Assembly: GCA_001556125.1 (NCBI GenBank) | Contig: LSIG01000213.1 | Coordinates: 1 to 64,000, forward strand | Length of the DNA stretch: 64,000 nt | Source: Rhizobiales bacterium CCH10-E5 | GTDB lineage: Bacteria > Pseudomonadota > Alphaproteobacteria > Rhizobiales > Beijerinckiaceae | Reading direction: 5' to 3' | In this document: piece after piece, positions 8,238 through 17,504 of the stretch | Layout of the letters: every line of letters starts with the position of its first letter | Position numbering within the stretch: position 1 is the first letter of the stretch | Made by a program: the position numbers and the translations under genes | The notes under the pieces: generated by a model | The model's input: only the letters and a program-made list of their open reading frames with translations | What the model was told of the DNA's origin: nothing | Databases searched by the model: none

Positions 8238-10193
8238 TCATTTCTCGACCATCACGGTCTCGCCACGAGGCTGGCGGATCCGGTCGATGAAGTCCTGAAG
8301 CTCCTTCGTCGGCGCCGTGGTGAACTTCGAGACGATGTACATCGTCAGGAAGCCGATCGGCATGCCGAAGAGGCCGGCCGAGATGTTGGCGACGTTGAAG
8401 TAGCCGACCCGCGAAGCCAGCGGATGGTTGATCGCCACCCAGCCCTGCTCGAAGATCTGCGGCTGCTCGGCCTTGAGCTTGGCGATGTCGACGAGCGCGG
8501 CTCCCGTGACCGGGTTCACGTTCGAATACATGCCGAGCACGTTCACGCCGAAGCCCGGGAAGTAGCGGGTCACGACGAGGTAGACGAGCGTCGTCAGGAA
8601 GCCGGCCCAGATGCCAGCCACGGCCGCGGCCGCGGTGGTCTTCTTCGACCAGATGCCCATGACCAGCGCGGGGAAGAGACCGGCCGCCGCCAGCGAGAAG
8701 GCCCAGGCCACCATCGCGACGATGTCGGCGGGACGTCCGGAGGCTACCCAGGCCGCAACGATCGCGACCATGATCAGCAGCACGCGGGCAATCACGAGTT
8801 TCCTCGCCACGGGCGCGTTCTTGTTGATCATCCGGGCATAGACGTCGTGCGAGAGCGCGTTCGCGATCGCCAGCAGCAGACCGTCGGCGGTCGAGAGCGC
8901 CGCCGCCAGGCCGCCGGCGGCGACGAGGCCGGAGACGACATAGGGCAGGCCCGCGATCTCGGGCGTGGCGATGACGATCGCGTCGGCCTGGATCGTAAAG
9001 TTGGCGAGCTGCAGGATGCCGGTGTGTCCGGCGATCTTGCCGCAGGCCGCGGTGATGGTCGCGACGTCCACGGCATTGGTGCCGCAGATCTGGATCAGGC
9101 CGATCTTGCCGTAGCTGTAGATCCAGCTCGGCAGCTGGGCGAGCGGCTTGCCGATGACGTTCTCGAACACCTCGAGCTTCGCGAAGGCGGCATAGGCCGG
9201 CGCCGTGAAGTAGAGGATGAAGATGAACAGCAGCGTCCAGGCCACGGAGGAGCGCGCCTCACGCACGGAGGGCGTGGTGAAGTAGCGCATCAGGACGTGG
9301 GGCAGCGAGGCCGTGCCGACCATCAGGCAGAGCACGAGGGCGAAGAAGTTCAGGGGGTCGTAGCGGGCGAAGGGCACGACATGCGAGGCCGCCGCCGAGA
9401 CGCCGAGCGCGGCTTCCTTGGCCTGGATCTCGGAGAGAACCGTGCCATAGGTGAGCTGCGGGATCGGGATGCCGAACTTCTGGGTGGAGAGGATCACCAC
9501 CGGGACGAGATAGGCGATGATCAGCACGATGTACTGCGCGACCTGCGTCCAGGTGACGGCGCGCATGCCGCCCAGCATCGAGCAGACCAGGATGCCGACG
9601 AGACCGACGAAGACCGCCAGCTCGAAGCTCATGCCCAGCAGGCGCGCGCCGATCAGGCCCGTGCCGACGATCTGCGCCACCACATAGGTGAAGGAGCAGC
9701 TCATCAGAACCACGATGCCGGCGATGCGCGCGGCATTGCCGCCGAAGCGGAAGGCCAGGAAGTCCGGCACGGTGTAGCAGCCGAACTTGCGCAGATAGGG
9801 CGCAATCAGCGTCGCCACCAGCACATAGCCGCCGGTCCAGCCCAGGATGAAGGCCAGCCCGTCATAGCCGAGCAGATAGAGCGTGCCGGCCATGCCGATG
9901 AAGGAGGCCGCCGACATCCAGTCCGCCGCGGTCGCCATGCCGTTGTAGAAGGACGGTACCTTGCGGCCGGCGACGTAATATTCGTCGACCTGCATGGTCC
10001 GCGACATGATGCCGATGGCGGCATAGACGCCGATCGTGAAGGCGACGAAGAGGTAGCCGAGGATGTGGTTGGGCACGCCGGCGCGCTCGAGAACGCCGAT
10101 GAAGACGACGAAGGCGACGAAGCCGCCGGTATAGATGCCGTAAATCCGGCCGAGATTGGATGTGAAATCGCTTTTCTGTGCTTCCGCGGACAT
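8238..10193 (-). CDS. Sodium:solute symporter, VC_2705/ActP-type (SSS family)
   Basis: A 651-residue membrane protein of the sodium:solute symporter family. Family signatures include DEYYVAGRKVPSFYNGMATAADWMSAASFIG (helix 1-2 region, conserved in ActP-like members), GWTGGYVLVA, VPDFLAFRFG, and the core GLVAAGGLAAALSTADGLLLAIANALSHD. It is longer than ActP (about 550) because of an extra loop with a cysteine pair around VDVATITAACGK. The family takes up acetate or other short carboxylates with sodium in the inner membrane. The partner DUF4212 gene lies 13 bases upstream, the standard arrangement of this subfamily. Substrate is inferred from family only. Confidence 0.9.
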   Translation of the reverse strand: MSAEAQKSDFTSNLGRIYGIYTGGFVAFVVFIGVLERAGVPNHILGYLFVAFTIGVYAAIGIMSRTMQVDEYYVAGRKVPSFYNGMATAADWMSAASFIGMAGTLYLLGYDGLAFILGWTGGYVLVATLIAPYLRKFGCYTVPDFLAFRFGGNAARIAGIVVLMSCSFTYVVAQIVGTGLIGARLLGMSFELAVFVGLVGILVCSMLGGMRAVTWTQVAQYIVLIIAYLVPVVILSTQKFGIPIPQLTYGTVLSEIQAKEAALGVSAAASHVVPFARYDPLNFFALVLCLMVGTASLPHVLMRYFTTPSVREARSSVAWTLLFIFILYFTAPAYAAFAKLEVFENVIGKPLAQLPSWIYSYGKIGLIQICGTNAVDVATITAACGKIAGHTGILQLANFTIQADAIVIATPEIAGLPYVVSGLVAAGGLAAALSTADGLLLAIANALSHDVYARMINKNAPVARKLVIARVLLIMVAIVAAWVASGRPADIVAMVAWAFSLAAAGLFPALVMGIWSKKTTAAAAVAGIWAGFLTTLVYLVVTRYFPGFGVNVLGMYSNVNPVTGAALVDIAKLKAEQPQIFEQGWVAINHPLASRVGYFNVANISAGLFGMPIGFLTMYIVSKFTTAPTKELQDFIDRIRQPRGETVMVEK

Positions 10194-10206
10194 GAGCCGG
10201 GCCCCC

Positions 10207-10467
10207 TCAATCGTCTTCGGCCATGCCGTACTTGCGATCCACCTTGTCCTGGGCCTTGGCGAACCAGAAGAGCTGGAGCACGAATACGATCAGCGAGCCT
10301 TGAGCCGCCATGTAGAAGCCCATCGGGAAGCCGGCGATCTTCACGCCGTTGAGCACGAGGGCAAACATGTGGATGAAGAAGGCGAAAAAGGCCCAGACGC
10401 CGAGCATGATGTAGGTGAGGCGCTGGGTTTCGGCCCAATGGGCCTTGACTTTGTCATCTGGTGGCAT
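10207..10467 (-). CDS. DUF4212 membrane subunit accompanying the symporter
   Basis: An 86-residue protein (ATG at 10467, preceded by GGGGGAAC). It shows the DUF4212 layout: a charged N-terminus ending HWAETQRLTYIMLGVWAFFAFFIHMF (helix 1), an ALVLNGVKIAGFPMGFYMAAQGSLIVFVLQLFWFA stretch (helix 2) and a charged tail KAQDKVDRKYG. Proteins of this family are found next to VC_2705-type symporters and are thought to be accessory subunits, comparable to YjcH before ActP. It is the first gene of the two-gene operon; about 150 bases upstream hold the promoter. Confidence 0.88.
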   Translation of the reverse strand: MPPDDKVKAHWAETQRLTYIMLGVWAFFAFFIHMFALVLNGVKIAGFPMGFYMAAQGSLIVFVLQLFWFAKAQDKVDRKYGMAEDD

Positions 10468-10618
10468 GGCGTTCCCCCGTTGTGACGCGCGAATACGTCT
10501 TCCGCCCCGTGCCTGGGGGCGCGGGGCCGGCATCGTTACGTCGGTTTTATTGACTAGAGCGCCCGGTAACGTGGCGGAAACCATTGGCCCCGAGAAGCGC
10601 GACAAAAGTCTTATACCA

Positions 10619-11626
10619 TTAGTCGTAGGCCGATCCCGACGGCGGCAAGGCGGCGAGGCCCGAACGGGCTGCGGAGAGCTCGTCGACCGCCGCCGCCACG
10701 ATCTCCGGCGCCGCATGATGCGGCATGTGCCCGACGCCCGGCAGCAGCACGAAACGCCCCTGCGGCGCCTGCCGCGCGATCGCGGCCGAGTGGATCACCG
10801 GCGAGACGATGGCGTCGCTGTCGCCGGTGATGGCGATCACCGGCACCTGCAGGTCGCGGTAGCGCGGTGCCTGGGCTGTGACGAAATCCAGCGTGGCGGC
10901 GATGTCCTGCGAGTTGGCGCGGAAGGTCTCCGGGCGCAGCAGCAGTGCGATCTGCGCCGCGTCGAGATAGCCGGGCGTGACAGGCCGCGGCGCGAAAACG
11001 CTTTCCGCCCCGCCTTCGAGTAGGTTGCTCGCCGCCGGCACGCCGACGAGCCGGGTAAACAGCGGGCCGATCACCGGCCAGACCGTCAGATGGTGATACC
11101 AGGCGATGCCGCCCGGCCAGGGATGAGTCACGGCGCCGAGCAGGACAAGACCGCGCAGGCGATCGGGCCGTTCAAGAGCCATACGTGTCGAGGCGGCGCC
11201 GCCGAGGGAATGGGCGACGAGGACGAAGCGTTCCGGCACCACGGCGTCGATGGCGCGCATCAGGGCCTCCGCCTGGCGGGCCGGGTCGGCCATGGCGGCG
11301 CCGTCGAGCCGGTCGCTCCAACCATGGCCCGGCCGATCGAAGGCGACGAGACGGTAATGGGCGAGTTCCGGCCCCAGCGTCGCCAGCATGTCGGCATGGC
11401 TGGAGGAGGCGCCGTGGATCAGCACGACCGTGCCGCGGGAGGGCCCGTCCGGGCGCCGCTCGCGATAGTGCAGGCGGCCGGAGTCGAAGGACACGAAGCT
11501 GCCGGTCGGCGGGTAGCGGCGGGCTGCCTGGGCGCCGAGCCATTCGGACCAGAGGATCAGGCCGGCGATGGCGAGAACGGCGATGACGAGCAGGGAGCGG
11601 ATCAGCATGATGCGGATACGCGCCAC
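10619..11626 (-). CDS. Membrane-anchored alpha/beta hydrolase
   Basis: A 335-residue protein with an N-terminal membrane anchor (SLLVIAVLAIAGLILW, residues 11-26) and a complete alpha/beta hydrolase fold. Visible features are the oxyanion-loop HGASSS, FDRPGHGWSDR, the nucleophile elbow VAHSLGG with Ser140, the acid in ITGDSDAIV and the histidine in GVGHMPHH. It is probably an esterase or lactonase facing the periplasm. The reading frame opens with GTG at 11626; an ATG at 11608 is an equally good start. The TPR protein gene lies just upstream on the same strand... in the minus-strand order this gene precedes no close partner downstream. Substrate unknown. Confidence 0.82.
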   Translation of the reverse strand: MARIRIMLIRSLLVIAVLAIAGLILWSEWLGAQAARRYPPTGSFVSFDSGRLHYRERRPDGPSRGTVVLIHGASSSHADMLATLGPELAHYRLVAFDRPGHGWSDRLDGAAMADPARQAEALMRAIDAVVPERFVLVAHSLGGAASTRMALERPDRLRGLVLLGAVTHPWPGGIAWYHHLTVWPVIGPLFTRLVGVPAASNLLEGGAESVFAPRPVTPGYLDAAQIALLLRPETFRANSQDIAATLDFVTAQAPRYRDLQVPVIAITGDSDAIVSPVIHSAAIARQAPQGRFVLLPGVGHMPHHAAPEIVAAAVDELSAARSGLAALPPSGSAYD

Positions 11627-11651
11627 AGCCCGTCGTGGTTCTGCTGTGAAC

Positions 11652-12317
11652 TCAGGCGTCGCGACCGTCGACTTCGGTCTTGAGCGAATCGACGGCGTTC
11701 TTCACCGGCTCGAGCTGCGGATAGATTTCCAGCGCGCGGCGATAGGCGACCATGGCGCGTTTGTCGTCGCCCTGCTGGCGCAGGATCGTGCCCAGCCCCA
11801 TCATCGCACCGTAATGGCGCGGCTCGCGCTTCAGCGTCTCGCCGATGTCGAGCATGGAGCGGATCGGATCGCCGGCGAGAAAGAGCGCGTTCGCCCGCTG
11901 GTTCCAGCCTTCCGCCCAGTCCGGCTCCAGGCTGATCACGCGATCGAGCAGTTCGATCGCCAATTCGAGGCGTTTTTCCTTCATTGCGGTCTGGGCCCGC
12001 GTCATCAGCAGGTCGGCTGTCGAGGAGCCGGAGCGCGCCCAGCGGCGCTGGATCAAATTGGCGATGCCCTTGGCTTCCTCGGGCGAGGTCGCGGCGGCCA
12101 GCCGCTCGAAGAGCTTGTCGAGCGTCGCAGCAGGTGCGCGCGAGGGGCCGGCAGAGGCCGCGGGATTGTCGTCCCGGTCGGAGGGGGCGACAGCACCCGG
12201 CCGCTGCGGCGGGGCGGGCTGCTCCGATGGGACCGGTGCCTGGGCATCAGCCAGCGAGGGAGCGGCCACCAGCGCAACGAGAAGGGCGGCGGCCGTAAGC
12301 GAGCGCGCGATCATCAT
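11652..12317 (-). CDS. Exported TPR-repeat protein
   Basis: A 221-residue protein with a Sec signal peptide (SLTAAALLVALVAAPSLADA), a proline/alanine-rich linker (about residues 28-62) and three tetratricopeptide-type helical pairs: LMTRAQTAMKEKRLELAIELLDRVISLEP, WNQRANALFLAGDPIRSMLDIGETLKREP and MGLGTILRQQGDDKRAMVAYRRALEIYP in sequence (each begins near residues 104, 138 and 171). Such proteins scaffold periplasmic complexes. It lies 25 bases upstream of the hydrolase gene on the same strand, so the two may be transcribed together. Confidence 0.82.
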   Translation of the reverse strand: MMIARSLTAAALLVALVAAPSLADAQAPVPSEQPAPPQRPGAVAPSDRDDNPAASAGPSRAPAATLDKLFERLAAATSPEEAKGIANLIQRRWARSGSSTADLLMTRAQTAMKEKRLELAIELLDRVISLEPDWAEGWNQRANALFLAGDPIRSMLDIGETLKREPRHYGAMMGLGTILRQQGDDKRAMVAYRRALEIYPQLEPVKNAVDSLKTEVDGRDA

Positions 12318-12377
12318 CGCGTCAGTCTAGCCGCGGCCACGGGCAGGTCAATTCACGGAGCGGCGACCCGCCAACGC

Positions 12378-12410
12378 AAAAAGCGGGCGCGCCCGAAGGC
12401 GCCCCGCTTT
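12378..12410 (-). terminator. Rho-independent terminator of rpmJ
   Basis: Arms AAAGCGGG (12380-12387) and CCCGCTTT (12403-12410) with further GC pairing inside; on the minus strand five T residues follow. It lies about 50 bases downstream of rpmJ and just upstream of the TPR gene. Confidence 0.8.
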
Positions 12411-12458
12411 GCGATCTTCGCAGGATGGGCCGAGGGCGGGCGCAAGCCCGCCGAGGCC

Positions 12459-12584
12459 TCAGCCCTGGCGCGCCTTGAAGCGCTTCTGGACCTTGTTGAT
12501 GATGTAGACGCGGCCCTTGCGGCGCACGAGCTGGTTGTCGCGGTGACGGGCGCGCAGCGACTTCAGCGAATTGCGGATCTTCAT
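12459..12584 (-). CDS. rpmJ: 50S ribosomal protein L36, cysteine-free form
   Basis: A 41-residue protein that reads [17 protein letters not shown] then [19 protein letters not shown] and KARQG. This is the alphaproteobacterial form of L36, longer than the 37-38 residue zinc form and lacking the C-C-C-H zinc ligands, so it needs no zinc. L36 binds 23S rRNA late in assembly of the large subunit. The gene was too short for an ordinary ORF scan. It stands as a single-gene unit with its own terminator and about 290 bases upstream before the next gene, in which I see only promoter-sized sequence. Confidence 0.95.
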   Translation of the reverse strand: MKIRNSLKSLRARHRDNQLVRRKGRVYIINKVQKRFKARQG

Positions 12585-12876
12585 AATCTCAACTCCATCG
12601 ATCCGCTCTGTCGAGGGGCGAACCGGTCAAAACGGAACCTGCCAAAACAAGATCAGCGACGCGGGCCGAAGCGAGCCCTCATCGACCACGCGAATGGTGC
12701 GGCTGATGCGATGCCGGCTGTATACGGATTTTTCCGGAGATCGCAAGGGCGGATGGCGAAAGCGGTCAGGAAAAGCGGGGGGCGTTCTCTCGTTTCCCTC
12801 ACCGTTCACGGTGGAGGGGCGGAACCAAGGTCGCGACCGCCGCGTTCCGGCTCACCATCATCCAGGGGATAGCATC

Positions 12877-13086
12877 ATGAAGATCTCGACCATCGGTCTG
12901 CTCGCTGCCGCTTCCATCGCGCTCGGCGCCTGCGGCAACACGACGGAACAGCGCATCGGCGGTGCCGCGGCCGGCGCCGGCACGGGTGCCATCGTCGCGG
13001 GCCCGGTCGGCGCCGTCGTCGGCGGTGCGGCCGGCGCCATCACCGCACCGGCCGTCGTGCGCGAAACGCGCCGCGCGACGCGCTGA
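12877..13086 (+). CDS. Small glycine-zipper lipoprotein
   Basis: A 69-residue protein with a lipoprotein signal (MKISTIGLLAAASIALGAC, lipobox LGAC, Cys19). The mature part is NTTEQRIGGAAAGAG followed by a GAIVAGPVGAVVGGAAGA glycine-zipper hairpin and a basic tail. Glycine-zipper lipoproteins such as the Rickettsia 17 kDa antigen type are inserted in or attached to the outer membrane. AGGGGAT lies about 9 bases before the ATG. The 290 bases upstream contain the promoter region shared with divergent rpmJ. Function beyond the envelope location is not known. Confidence 0.8.
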   Translation: MKISTIGLLAAASIALGACGNTTEQRIGGAAAGAGTGAIVAGPVGAVVGGAAGAITAPAVVRETRRATR

Positions 13087-13104
13087 GCCAGACGGCTGGC
13101 GGCC

Positions 13105-14154
<1,050 letters not shown>

Positions 14155-14202
14155 TCAGTAGTGTTCGCAGGGGGAAAGGGCAATGCGGCGCCGGCGACAG
14201 CC

Positions 14203-15069
14203 TCACGCAGCGAGCCGCGGTGCCGCCATCTCCTCGCGCAGCGCATCGGCGAAGCGGCGTGCCGCCAGCCCCGGCTGCGGGCCCATGATCAGCCCGACCG
14301 AGAGCTCGAACAGCGCCGGCAGTCCCTCGGCCGGGCCGAGCCGACGCGCGGTCGGCGGTACGGCGCTCTCGGTGACCGCGGTGACGCAGAAACCTGCCTC
14401 GACCGCCGAGAGCATGCCCGAGGTGTGCGAGCAGGAGAAGACGAGGCGATGATCCTTGCGGGCCTCGGCCAGCGCCGCGAGCAGGCGCGGGCGGACCCGG
14501 CAGCCCTCCGAGAACAGCGCCAGCGGCAGGGGCTCCTGCAGTTCCGGCCGGTGCCCGCGCGCCGCGATCCAGACGACCGGCTCGCGCCTGACGACCTCGC
14601 CGACAGGGCGTCGCGGGTCCTGCGTCACGACCCCGAGGTCGAACTCGCCGGCCGCGACGGCGGGTTCGATCCGCTTCGAGAGGTCGCAATGGAGTTCCAG
14701 CTCGACCCGGGGGTGCTCGGCGGCGAAGCGTGCGATCAGCGGCCGCAGGAACGCGTCGACATAGTCGTCCGGAATCCCGATCCGCAGCCGACCCGAGGCG
14801 CTGCTGCCGCCGAGATCATCGAGCGCCTCGCGCTGGATGGCCAGCAGGCGCCGCGCATGGGCGAGCAGCCGCTCGCCGGCCGGCGTCGGGACCACGCCGC
14901 GGCGCGAGCGTTCGAGCAGCCTGTGGCCGAGCTGGGTCTCGAGATCCTGGATGCGGACCGAAATCGCCGATTGCGTGCGTCCGAGCCGCACGCCCGCTGC
15001 GGTGAAGCCGCCGCTCTCGACCACCGCTACCAGCATGTCGAGCGCCGCCAGATCGAAATGCGTGGACAT
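14203..15069 (-). CDS. LysR-family transcriptional regulator
   Basis: A 288-residue LysR regulator: helix-turn-helix at residues 1-60 (LAALDMLVAVVESGGFTAAGVRLGRTQSAISVRIQDLE in sequence), then a periplasmic-binding-like effector domain with RLRIGIPDDYVD. It is divergent from the EamA permease gene, the common layout in which a LysR protein controls the adjacent transporter. The ATG has GGAGA about 7 bases upstream. A GATTT-N11-AAATC dyad of the LysR T-N11-A type lies 20 bases upstream (15089-15109) and is a good candidate for its own operator. Confidence 0.92.
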   Translation of the reverse strand: MSTHFDLAALDMLVAVVESGGFTAAGVRLGRTQSAISVRIQDLETQLGHRLLERSRRGVVPTPAGERLLAHARRLLAIQREALDDLGGSSASGRLRIGIPDDYVDAFLRPLIARFAAEHPRVELELHCDLSKRIEPAVAAGEFDLGVVTQDPRRPVGEVVRREPVVWIAARGHRPELQEPLPLALFSEGCRVRPRLLAALAEARKDHRLVFSCSHTSGMLSAVEAGFCVTAVTESAVPPTARRLGPAEGLPALFELSVGLIMGPQPGLAARRFADALREEMAAPRLAA

Positions 15070-15088
15070 GGCGCGATCTCCGTCGATC

Positions 15089-15109
15089 GATTTTAAGAAT
15101 GGTTAAATC
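15089..15109. promoter_or_regulatory. Putative LysR box (T-N11-A dyad)
   Basis: GATTT (15089-15093), 11 bases, AAATC (15105-15109): perfect 5-bp arms with the T-N11-A spacing of LysR binding sites, located in an AT-rich pocket of GC-rich DNA between lysR (minus, start 15069) and the EamA gene (plus, start 15254). Confidence 0.6.
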
Positions 15110-15183
15110 AGAATAATCCGTTTTTCCGATGGATAGAAGCGGGGTAGGACGATGATCCATCGAACCGCTCGAACCTCGCGTGA

Positions 15184-15213
15184 TCCCGGATGGAGCGAAG
15201 CGGAACTCCGGGA
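15184..15213. repeat. REP-like extragenic hairpin
   Basis: TCCCGGA (15184-15190) pairs with TCCGGGA (15207-15213) across a 16-base loop that includes GAGCGAAGCGGAA. The pattern 'ATCCCGGA ... TCCGGGATGAC' is typical of short extragenic palindromes dispersed in Hyphomicrobiales genomes. It lies just before the EamA start. Confidence 0.5.
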
Positions 15214-15253
15214 TGACGCGAAGGTCGGATCCAAACCTCTCGAAAGCCCACCC

Positions 15254-16162
15254 ATGTCCACCCCGGCGACCGTCATGCCCGCCCCGACCGCGCCAGCGCT
15301 TGCGATGTTCGTCGCGCTGCTCACAGGGGCGACCTGCATCGGCTTCTCGGGCGTGTTCGTGCGCTTCGCCGATGTCGGGCCGGCGGCGGCCGGGTTCTGG
15401 CGGATGATCTTCGCCCTGCCGGTGCTCGCGCTCTGGATGGGGCTGGAGCGGCGTCGCCCCGGCCGCCCGGCCGCGGCGAGCGGCGCATGGCTGCCGATCG
15501 TGCTCGCGGGCCTCGCCTTCGGCGTCGACGTCGTCCTCTACAACGCCGCGCTCGGCTTCACGACGATCGCGAACGCCTCGCTGCTCGGCAATCTCTCGCC
15601 GGTCGCGGTGGTGCTGGGCGGCTGGCTGCTCTTCGCCGAGCGTCCGAGCCGGCGCATCCTCGGCGCGCTGGCGCTGGCCATCGGCGGCGCGCTGATGCTG
15701 GTGCTGCCGAAACTCGCCGGTTCGATGGCGACGATGTCCGGCAGCCTGTTCGGGGACAGCCTCGCCGTCGGTGCCGCCCTGTCCTACGCCGCCTACATCA
15801 TGGCCGTGCGCCGCGCCCGGAATGGGGTCGATGCGGGCCGCATCAGCCTGATCTCCAGCGCGATCTGCGCGGTCTTCTGCCTCGTCGCCGCGCTGGCGCT
15901 GGGCGAGGCGATCCTGCCCTCCAGCCTGCAGGGCTGGCTCGCGGTGATCGCGCTCGGCCTCGTTTCCCACGCGCTGGGCCAGGGGCTGATCACGCTCTCG
16001 CTCGGCCAGTACGGCGCCAGCGCGGCCTCGCTCGTCATGGTCTGGCCGGCGCTGGTGTCGGTGCTCGCCGCCTGGGCGATCTTCGGCGAGCAGCCCTCGC
16101 CGGCCCAAGCCTTCGGCGGCGTCGCGATCCTCGCGGCGGTGCTGATGGTCCGCAAGGGCTGA
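15254..16162 (+). CDS. EamA-family permease (DMT superfamily)
   Basis: A 302-residue ten-helix transporter of the drug/metabolite superfamily with two EamA repeats: residues about 15-145 (GVFVRFADVGPAAAGFWRM ... GGWLLFAERP) and about 160-298 (FGDSLAVGAALSYAAYIMAVRRAR ... GQYGASAASLVMVWPAL, AWAIFGEQPS). These export or import small metabolites in the inner membrane. The ATG at 15254 (MSTPATVMPAP) is preferred; an in-frame start at 15152 would add 34 residues of translated REP-like DNA. Divergent LysR regulator suggests inducible expression. Substrate unknown. Confidence 0.9.
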   Translation: MSTPATVMPAPTAPALAMFVALLTGATCIGFSGVFVRFADVGPAAAGFWRMIFALPVLALWMGLERRRPGRPAAASGAWLPIVLAGLAFGVDVVLYNAALGFTTIANASLLGNLSPVAVVLGGWLLFAERPSRRILGALALAIGGALMLVLPKLAGSMATMSGSLFGDSLAVGAALSYAAYIMAVRRARNGVDAGRISLISSAICAVFCLVAALALGEAILPSSLQGWLAVIALGLVSHALGQGLITLSLGQYGASAASLVMVWPALVSVLAAWAIFGEQPSPAQAFGGVAILAAVLMVRKG

Positions 16163-16174
16163 AAGCGCGCGCCG

Positions 16175-16594
16175 CTAGAGCGCCGCCGCCAGCACCTCGA
16201 TCTCGACCTTGAAGGCCGGGAGGGTGAAGCCCGAGACGATCATCAACGTCGAGGCGGGCGGCGGCGTGCCGACATGGGCGTCGCGCGACTCCATGTAGCC
16301 CTTCATATGGGCGCGGTCGGTGACATAGGCGTTGAGGCGCACGATGTCGGCCAGCGTCATGCCGGCCTCGGCCAGGATCGCGCCGATGTTCGCGAAGCAG
16401 AGATCGGCCTGCGCCCGGGCATCCTCGGGGATCGAGCCGTCCCGGGCCATGCCGAGCTGGCCCGAGCAGGCGACGAGCCGATGGCCGGCAGGCACGGCGA
16501 TGCCGTGGCTGTAGCGCGCGAAGGGCGGCGCGATCGTGGCCGGCAGCAGGGGCTTGAGCGCCGCGCCGGGCGCCGGGGAAGGGGAGGAGGTCAT
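16175..16594 (-). CDS. RidA family protein (YjgF/YER057c/UK114)
   Basis: A 139-residue RidA-like protein starting MTSSPSPAPGAALKPLLPATIAPPFARYSHG. Core family signatures are the YSHGIAV strand, LVACSGQLGMARDG, the helix AQADLCFANIGAILAEAGMTLADIVRLNAYV and the C-terminal TLMIVSGFTLPAFKVEIEVLA; the usual catalytic arginine of canonical RidA (in the C-R-x-E region) is not evident, so it may be a non-deaminating subfamily member. RidA proteins hydrolyse reactive enamines/imines. GGAGAGA precedes the ATG by 6 bases. It converges with the EamA gene. Confidence 0.85.
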   Translation of the reverse strand: MTSSPSPAPGAALKPLLPATIAPPFARYSHGIAVPAGHRLVACSGQLGMARDGSIPEDARAQADLCFANIGAILAEAGMTLADIVRLNAYVTDRAHMKGYMESRDAHVGTPPPASTLMIVSGFTLPAFKVEIEVLAAAL

Positions 16595-16801
16595 CCGGTC
16601 TCTCCTGTGGCCGCGGGATCCAATCGGGTGACGAACGGGAACCGGAGCGCGCGCGGCGGGTTCGCAAACCAGATCGGCTGAGCTATGGACGCCCGGCACG
16701 ATCATGCTCATGTGACGTTCACGGGAATGATCTAGGATTCAACCATTTCCTGCGACGCGTTCGCCTGCCTGCACCGCACGATCGATCGGAACCGACGTCT
16801 C

Positions 16802-17500
16802 ATGACCAAGAAGACCGCGACCATGGCCATGACCCTCAAGGCCGCCGGACTGCTCCCGCTGCTGGCGCTGACCGCCTGCGCCGGCTCGCAACGCTTCGTC
16901 GGCGGCGCGCCGCAATCCTACGGGCAGCCGAGTCTGCCGCCTGCCCCGGCGATCAGCTCGGCACCGGTGATCTCGGAGCCGCTGCCGCCTCCGGGAGGCT
17001 ATCCTGTCGCTTCTGCGCCTGCGGTGGGCCAGCCCGGTGCGCTGCCGCCCCCGCAGGATCCCTATTACAGCCCCTCGCCCGCCGCTCCCGGCATGCCGCA
17101 GTCGACGCCGACGGCTCCCGCGGCGCCGCAGACCACCGATGTTCCGACGCTGCGCGGCGGCGGCGGGCAGGTCGCGACGCTCGGCGCCGGCAGCAACGCC
17201 GCCCGGCCCGCCGTGACCTCGCGCGACGGGGTGATCGGCAACTGGACGGCGCGCGAGGCGACCGGCGGGTCTTGCCGGGTCCAGCTCTCCAGTGCGCCGG
17301 CGCTCGATCTCTATCGCGCCAGCGCGGCCGGCTGCTCCAACCGTGACCTGCAGAAGGTGACGGCCTGGGACTACCGCGATGGCGAGGTCTATCTCTACCA
17401 GCAAGGCGGCACGGTGGTGGCGCGGCTGCGCACCAGCGGCGGTGGTGCGATGGACGGCGCGGTCACGAAGTCCGGCGCCGCTCTGTCGCTCAGCCGCTGA
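16802..17500 (+). CDS. Inh/Omp19-type lipoprotein (protease-inhibitor fold)
   Basis: A 232-residue lipoprotein. The signal ends in lipobox LTAC (Cys26), followed by a long proline/alanine/serine-rich linker (about residues 35-135) and a C-terminal AprI/Inh-like beta-barrel domain (about 140-232): VIGNWTAREATGGSCRVQLSS, AAGCSNRDLQKVTAWDYRDGEVYLYQQGG, with the paired cysteines of the family. Brucella Omp19 has the same plan and inhibits proteases. The domain's Trp-rich core and disulfide are seen; inhibitory activity is inferred. It converges with the GNAT gene with only 4 bases between stops. Confidence 0.85.
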   Translation: MTKKTATMAMTLKAAGLLPLLALTACAGSQRFVGGAPQSYGQPSLPPAPAISSAPVISEPLPPPGGYPVASAPAVGQPGALPPPQDPYYSPSPAAPGMPQSTPTAPAAPQTTDVPTLRGGGGQVATLGAGSNAARPAVTSRDGVIGNWTAREATGGSCRVQLSSAPALDLYRASAAGCSNRDLQKVTAWDYRDGEVYLYQQGGTVVARLRTSGGGAMDGAVTKSGAALSLSR

Positions 17501-17504
17501 GCGG

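Noticed and set aside
7872..10352. Long 826-codon open frame on the plus strand across the symporter gene
   Set aside because: It is the antisense of the SSS symporter and DUF4212 genes, with low-complexity Arg/Asp/His/Gly composition typical of high-GC shadow frames; both minus-strand genes have family motifs.
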